NCBI RefSeq assembly: GCF_946477055.1
Contig: NZ_CAMKXG010000120.1
Coordinates: forward strand, 1 to 10,219
Direction of reading: 5' to 3'
DNA: 10,219 bases
Origin: Lonsdalea britannica
GTDB lineage: Bacteria > Pseudomonadota > Gammaproteobacteria > Enterobacterales > Enterobacteriaceae
Below the pieces are notes generated by a model that saw only the letters and a list, made by a program, of their open reading frames with translations, made no database searches and had not been told where the DNA came from. Numbering within the stretch: position 1 is the first letter of the stretch; each line of letters opens with the position of its first letter. Positions 6,693 through 10,219 of this stretch are shown piece after piece. The position numbers and the translations under genes are program-made.

Positions 6693-8246
6693 GTGGAAAC
6701 CAAAGACCTGATCGTGATCGGCGGGGGAATTAACGGCGCGGGTATTGCTGCAGATGCGGCAGGCCGGGGCCTGTCAGTACTGCTGTTAGAAGCGCAGGAT
6801 CTGGCTTGCGCCACCTCTTCCGCCAGCTCCAAGCTGATTCATGGCGGCCTGCGCTATCTGGAACATTACGAATTCCGACTGGTTGGCGAGGCGCTATCCG
6901 AACGCGAAGTCCTGCTGAAAATGGCGCCGCATATTATATCGCCCATGCGCTTTCGTCTGCCCCATGAACCCCACTTGCGTCCGGCGTGGATGATCCGCGC
7001 GGGGCTGTTTATGTATGACCATCTCGGTAAACGCGTCAGCCTCCCGGCCAGCCGCGGCCTGCGCTTTGGCCCCGAGTCGGCCCTGAAACCGGAGATGACG
7101 CGCGGTTTCGAATATTCCGACTGCTGGGTCGACGATGCCCGGCTGGTGGTGCTGAACGCGCAGGAAGTGGAGCGCCACGGCGGCATCGTACGCACCCGCA
7201 CCAAAGTCACGCGCGCGCATCGGGTCGACGGCTTGTGGCATGTCGAAGCGGAAGATGCGCTGACCGGCGAAACGCACAGCTGGCAGGCGAAAGGGCTGGT
7301 GAACGCGGCGGGACCGTGGGTCCGAAGCTTCTTCGACGAAGGGCTGTCTCTGCCCTCGCCCTACGGTATCCGGCTGATTAAAGGCAGCCATATCGTGGTG
7401 CCGAAAGTCCATGACGAGCCGCAGGCCTACATTCTGCAAAATCAGGATCACCGTATCGTTTTCGTCATTCCCTGGATGGATGAATTCTCCATCATCGGCA
7501 CCACCGATATGGAGTACCACGGCGATCCGCGTCATGTGAGTATTAATGACGACGAAGTCGACTATCTGCTGGACATCTATAACCGCTACTTCAAGAAACC
7601 GCTGACCCGCGAGGACATCGTCTGGAGCTACTCCGGCGTGCGACCGCTATGCGACGACGAGTCCGATTCGCCGCAGGCCATCACGCGCGATTACACGCTG
7701 GCGATCGACGACGACCACGGGCGAGCTCCGCTGCTCTCCGTCTTCGGCGGCAAGCTCACCACATACCGAAAACTGGCGGAACACGCGCTGGACAAGCTGG
7801 CAAAATACTATCCGCAGGCCGGTAAAGCCTGGACGCAGCAGGCGACGTTGCCGGGCGGCGACATTCAGGGCTCTCGCGATGAGTACGCTTCCCGCCTGCG
7901 TCAGCGTTATAACCTGCCGGAATCCCTCGCCAGACGTTACAGCCGTACTTATGGCAGCCAGAGCGAACAGCTTTTGGGCGATGCGCGCAGTGTCGGCGAA
8001 CTGGGTGAACACTTCGGGCATATGCTTTACGAAGCCGAATTACGCTATCTGGTTGAACATGAGTGGGTCGTCTCGGCAGAAGATGCGCTGTGGCGCAGAA
8101 CCAAGCTCGGCATGTGGCTGGATGACAATCAGCAGCAGCGCGTCAGCGCCTGGCTGGATCACGACCGACGCCAGCGCTCGCAGCAGCATGCGGAGGACGC
8201 GATCCCGTCACGGCATGCCATGACCGCCGGACCTCAAAGTCATTAG
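6693..8246 (+). CDS. glpD: GlpD, aerobic sn-glycerol-3-phosphate dehydrogenase
   Basis: GlpD is a peripheral inner-membrane flavoenzyme that oxidises glycerol-3-phosphate to dihydroxyacetone phosphate and passes electrons to quinone. It has 517 residues from the GTG start (E. coli 501). The FAD-binding dinucleotide fold is at the N-terminus: GGGINGAGIAADAAGRG (residues 9-25) then EAQDLACATSSASSKLIHGG. Other hallmarks are YLEHYEFRLV, GPWV, YGIRLIKGSHIVVP, FVIPWMDEFSIIGTTD, YSGVRPLCDDE and FGGKLTTYRKLAEHAL. I chose GTG because VETKDLIVIGGG aligns with E. coli METKDLIVIGGG, and GGAGGGG at 6683-6689 is a strong ribosome-binding site for it. The in-frame ATG at 6669 has no such site. The C-terminus runs about 15 residues longer than in E. 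coli, ending RHAMTAGPQSH. The gene diverges from glpEGR and converges on asd. Confidence 0.97.
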   Translation: METKDLIVIGGGINGAGIAADAAGRGLSVLLLEAQDLACATSSASSKLIHGGLRYLEHYEFRLVGEALSEREVLLKMAPHIISPMRFRLPHEPHLRPAWMIRAGLFMYDHLGKRVSLPASRGLRFGPESALKPEMTRGFEYSDCWVDDARLVVLNAQEVERHGGIVRTRTKVTRAHRVDGLWHVEAEDALTGETHSWQAKGLVNAAGPWVRSFFDEGLSLPSPYGIRLIKGSHIVVPKVHDEPQAYILQNQDHRIVFVIPWMDEFSIIGTTDMEYHGDPRHVSINDDEVDYLLDIYNRYFKKPLTREDIVWSYSGVRPLCDDESDSPQAITRDYTLAIDDDHGRAPLLSVFGGKLTTYRKLAEHALDKLAKYYPQAGKAWTQQATLPGGDIQGSRDEYASRLRQRYNLPESLARRYSRTYGSQSEQLLGDARSVGELGEHFGHMLYEAELRYLVEHEWVVSAEDALWRRTKLGMWLDDNQQQRVSAWLDHDRRQRSQQHAEDAIPSRHAMTAGPQSH

Positions 8247-8331
8247 CGTATCGGCATAGCTCGCTACAGAACCCCGTGAAAACGCAAGTGCGGTACAGGA
8301 AACGGTGGTGAAGCAGGAAAAAGCAGGAAGG

Positions 8332-8368
8332 AAAAACGCCCCAGCCACGCAGCCTGCGCGGTGGGGCG
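8332..8368 (-). terminator. Rho-independent terminator of asd
   Basis: On the minus strand, CGCCCCA pairs with TGGGGCG, with an inner stem CGCGCA/TGCGTG (one wobble pair), followed directly by TTTTT. It begins 8 bases after the asd stop. On the plus strand the hairpin is followed by ATTCTATTT, so it might also weakly terminate glpD. Confidence 0.85.
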
Positions 8369-8375
8369 ATTCTAT

Positions 8376-9479
8376 TTAGAGCAGGATACGCAACATACGA
8401 CGCAGCGGTTCCGCCGCGCCCCACAGCAGCTGATCGCCGACGGTGAAGGCTGACAGGTATTCCGGTCCCATATTCAGCTTACGCAGACGACCTACCGGCG
8501 TGGACAGCGTACCGGTCACGGCGGCAGGCGTCAGTTCACGCATGCTCAGCTCGCGGTCGTTCGGCACCACTTTCACCCAATCGTTGTGGCTAGCCAGCAG
8601 CTGTTCGATTTCCGGCACCGCCACGTCTTTTTTCAGCTTGATGGTGAATGACTGGCTGTGACAGCGCAGCGCGCCGACGCGAACGCACAGACCGTCAACG
8701 GGAATCGCATCGCGGGTCGCCAGAATCTTGTTGGTTTCCGCCTGACCTTTCCATTCTTCACGGCTCTGGCCGTTATCCAGCTGTTTGTCGATCCACGGGA
8801 TCAGGCTGCCCGCCAACGGGACGCCGAAATTGTCGGTCGGCAGCGTGCCGCTACGCGTTAGCGCGGTCACTTTGCGTTCAATATCCAGAATGGCGGAGGC
8901 CGGGCTCTGCAGCTCTTTCGCCACTTCGGCATTCAGCATGCCCATCTGCACCAGCAGTTCGCGCATGTGGCGAGCACCGCCGCCGGACGCCGCCTGATAG
9001 GTCGATACGGACACCCAATCCACCAGATCATTTGCAAACAAGCCGCCCAGAGACATCAGCATCAGGCTGACCGTGCAGTTACCGCCGACAAACGTTTTGA
9101 TGCCGTCATTCAGGCCCTGCTGAATCACCGCATGGTTGACCGGGTCCAGAATAATAATGGCGTCATCGCTCATGCGCAGCGTAGACGCGGCATCAATCCA
9201 GTATCCCTGCCAGCCACTTTCACGCAGCTTCGCATAGACTTCGTTGGTATAATCGCCGCCCTGACAGGTGATGATAATATCCAGCGCCCGCAGCGCCTCC
9301 AGGTCGTAGGCATCCTGCAATACGCCCTGCTGCCCGCCGAACGTTGGAGCCGGCTGACCGTGCTGGGAAGTGGAAAAGAAAATCGGGCGGATAGCATCGA
9401 AATCGCGTTCTTCTACCATGCGTTGCATGAGTACCGAACCGACCATTCCGCGCCAGCCAATAAAACCAACATTTTTCAT
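8376..9479 (-). CDS. asd: Asd, aspartate-semialdehyde dehydrogenase
   Basis: Asd reduces L-aspartyl-4-phosphate to aspartate semialdehyde with NADPH, the branch point to lysine/diaminopimelate, methionine and threonine; it is essential for peptidoglycan precursor supply. The 367 residues match E. coli Asd in length and almost throughout. The NADP-binding motif [11 protein letters not shown] is at 5-15, the nucleophile Cys135 in GGNCTVSLM, and the general base His274 in [27 protein letters not shown] and [16 protein letters not shown] are intact. The ATG at 9479 matches the family N-terminus MKNVGFIG and has AGGA about 10 bases upstream; the in-frame ATG at 9539 would add 20 non-homologous residues. 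No lysine riboswitch is apparent upstream. In E. coli, glgBXCAP lies between asd and glpD; here only 129 bp separate the two convergent genes. Confidence 0.98.
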   Translation of the reverse strand: MKNVGFIGWRGMVGSVLMQRMVEERDFDAIRPIFFSTSQHGQPAPTFGGQQGVLQDAYDLEALRALDIIITCQGGDYTNEVYAKLRESGWQGYWIDAASTLRMSDDAIIILDPVNHAVIQQGLNDGIKTFVGGNCTVSLMLMSLGGLFANDLVDWVSVSTYQAASGGGARHMRELLVQMGMLNAEVAKELQSPASAILDIERKVTALTRSGTLPTDNFGVPLAGSLIPWIDKQLDNGQSREEWKGQAETNKILATRDAIPVDGLCVRVGALRCHSQSFTIKLKKDVAVPEIEQLLASHNDWVKVVPNDRELSMRELTPAAVTGTLSTPVGRLRKLNMGPEYLSAFTVGDQLLWGAAEPLRRMLRILL

Positions 9480-9560
9480 GTTTGCTGTCCTGCTTGGGGG
9501 TGACAAAAGAAGTCTGGCTGCCGTTTCTGGCAGTAACATTGTTTAAAGTGATGGCCTTCA

Positions 9561-9588
9561 ACCTTACAAAATGTACGTAAAGTCGCAA
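9561..9588 (-). promoter_or_regulatory. Candidate asd promoter
   Basis: On the minus strand TTGCGA (9588-9583), a 16-base spacer and TAAGGT (9566-9561) lie about 80 bases upstream of the asd ATG. The match is moderate. It is the best pair I see in the 201-bp asd/yhgN divergent gap. Confidence 0.35.
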
Positions 9589-9680
9589 GTTAATTTATTC
9601 AATCTCGTGGGCTTTTTAAGCAGCACAGCTAATAACCGCGCGTCAATTCGCGCCTCATGACGACAGGAGTCAACCGCCAC

Positions 9681-10219
9681 ATGACCGAAATGATCTCAGC
9701 CACCGTTCTACTGCTGCTCATCATGGATCCGCTGGGAAACATGCCGATTTTTATGTCGGTACTGAAACCCCTGCCCGCCAAGCGTCGTCGCGTCGTGTTG
9801 ATCCGGGAAATGGTGATTGCGCTGGGCGTGATGCTGATTTTTCTGTTCGCGGGAGAGAAAATTCTGGCGGTGCTGAACCTGCGTACTGAGACCGTGTCGA
9901 TCTCCGGCGGGATTATCCTGTTCCTGATTGCCATTCGCATGATATTCCCTTCGCCGAAAAATGAGTCCAACGGCCTGCCGGAAAGCGATGAACCCTTTTT
10001 GGTGCCGCTGGCAATCCCTCTGGTCGCCGGTCCGTCGATATTGGCGGCGCTGATGCTGCTTTCTCACCAGTATCCGCAGAAGCTAGCTCATCTGACCCTG
10101 GCTCTGTTTATCGCCTGGGGCATCTCTTTCATGATTCTGCTGATGTCTAACCTGTTCCTGCGCCTGCTGGGAGACCGAGGGGTCAGCGCGTTGGAAAAAC
10201 TGATGGGGCTGGTGCTGGT
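9681..10219 (+). CDS. yhgN: YhgN, MarC-family integral membrane protein (3' end cut by window edge)
   Basis: The gene is open to the right edge: 179 complete codons are visible of an expected total of about 197. Its start MTEMISATVLLLLIMDPLGNMPIF matches E. coli YhgN, as do FLFAGEKIL, TVSISGGIILFLIAIRMIFP and VPLAIPLVAGPSILA.LMLLSHQYP. The hydrophobic segments fit the six-helix MarC family; the missing part is the last helix. The family's biochemical role is not established: MarC was once linked to multiple antibiotic resistance, which was later not supported. AGGAG at 9665-9669 is the likely ribosome-binding site, 11 bases from the ATG. The gene is divergent from asd, as in E. coli. Confidence 0.95.
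   Translation, partial: MTEMISATVLLLLIMDPLGNMPIFMSVLKPLPAKRRRVVLIREMVIALGVMLIFLFAGEKILAVLNLRTETVSISGGIILFLIAIRMIFPSPKNESNGLPESDEPFLVPLAIPLVAGPSILAALMLLSHQYPQKLAHLTLALFIAWGISFMILLMSNLFLRLLGDRGVSALEKLMGLVL

Noticed and set aside
9480..9680. Possible lysine riboswitch or attenuator upstream of asd
   Set aside because: The leader is short and I see none of the multi-stem lysine aptamer features or an upstream terminator hairpin.
1..10219. Mobile elements, CRISPR arrays, tRNA/rRNA genes, prophage or defence systems
   Set aside because: No terminal inverted repeats, transposase motifs, regularly spaced repeats or tRNA-like cloverleaf sequences were seen. The window is ordinary core chromosome apart from the malQ and glg/mal anomalies.

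Overview
The window looks like a chromosomal segment from an Enterobacterales gamma-proteobacterium. It is GC-rich, and every protein I recognise resembles its Escherichia coli K-12 counterpart closely from end to end. Divergence and gene order suggest a non-Escherichia lineage, perhaps Pectobacteriaceae (Dickeya, Brenneria, Lonsdalea type), but I cannot fix the genus from the sequence alone.

Layout: the 5' part of bioH (minus, cut by the left edge) diverges from gntX (plus). nfuA (plus) follows, with an IscR type-1-like site just upstream. Convergent with nfuA is a full-length malQ-like gene (minus). Upstream of malQ lies a 642-bp stretch with no convincing gene. It is followed by the glycerol-3-phosphate block: glpE-glpG-glpR (minus), diverging from glpD (plus). 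The glpE/glpD intergenic region carries two tandem GlpR-operator-like sites and a CRP-like site. glpD converges on asd (minus), with a strong hairpin terminator between them. asd diverges from yhgN (plus, cut by the right edge).

Functionally these are housekeeping genes: biotin precursor synthesis (bioH), Fe-S cluster delivery (nfuA), aerobic glycerol-3-phosphate oxidation and its repressor (glpD, glpR), a rhomboid protease and a rhodanese (glpG, glpE), and the aspartate-pathway enzyme for Lys/Met/Thr/diaminopimelate (asd).

The main anomaly is the MalQ-like protein. It keeps the amylomaltase framework over 701 residues, but the position of the catalytic nucleophile Asp is His, the Arg two residues before it is Cys, the acid/base Glu is Asp, and the conserved GAPPD...GQNWG loop is rewritten. 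It appears catalytically dead as a GH77 4-alpha-glucanotransferase. Compared with the E. coli order, malP and malT are absent beside it, and the whole glgBXCAP glycogen operon is absent between glpD and asd. Together this suggests coordinated loss of the maltodextrin/glycogen pathway, leaving either a decaying relic or a repurposed GH77 pseudoenzyme.
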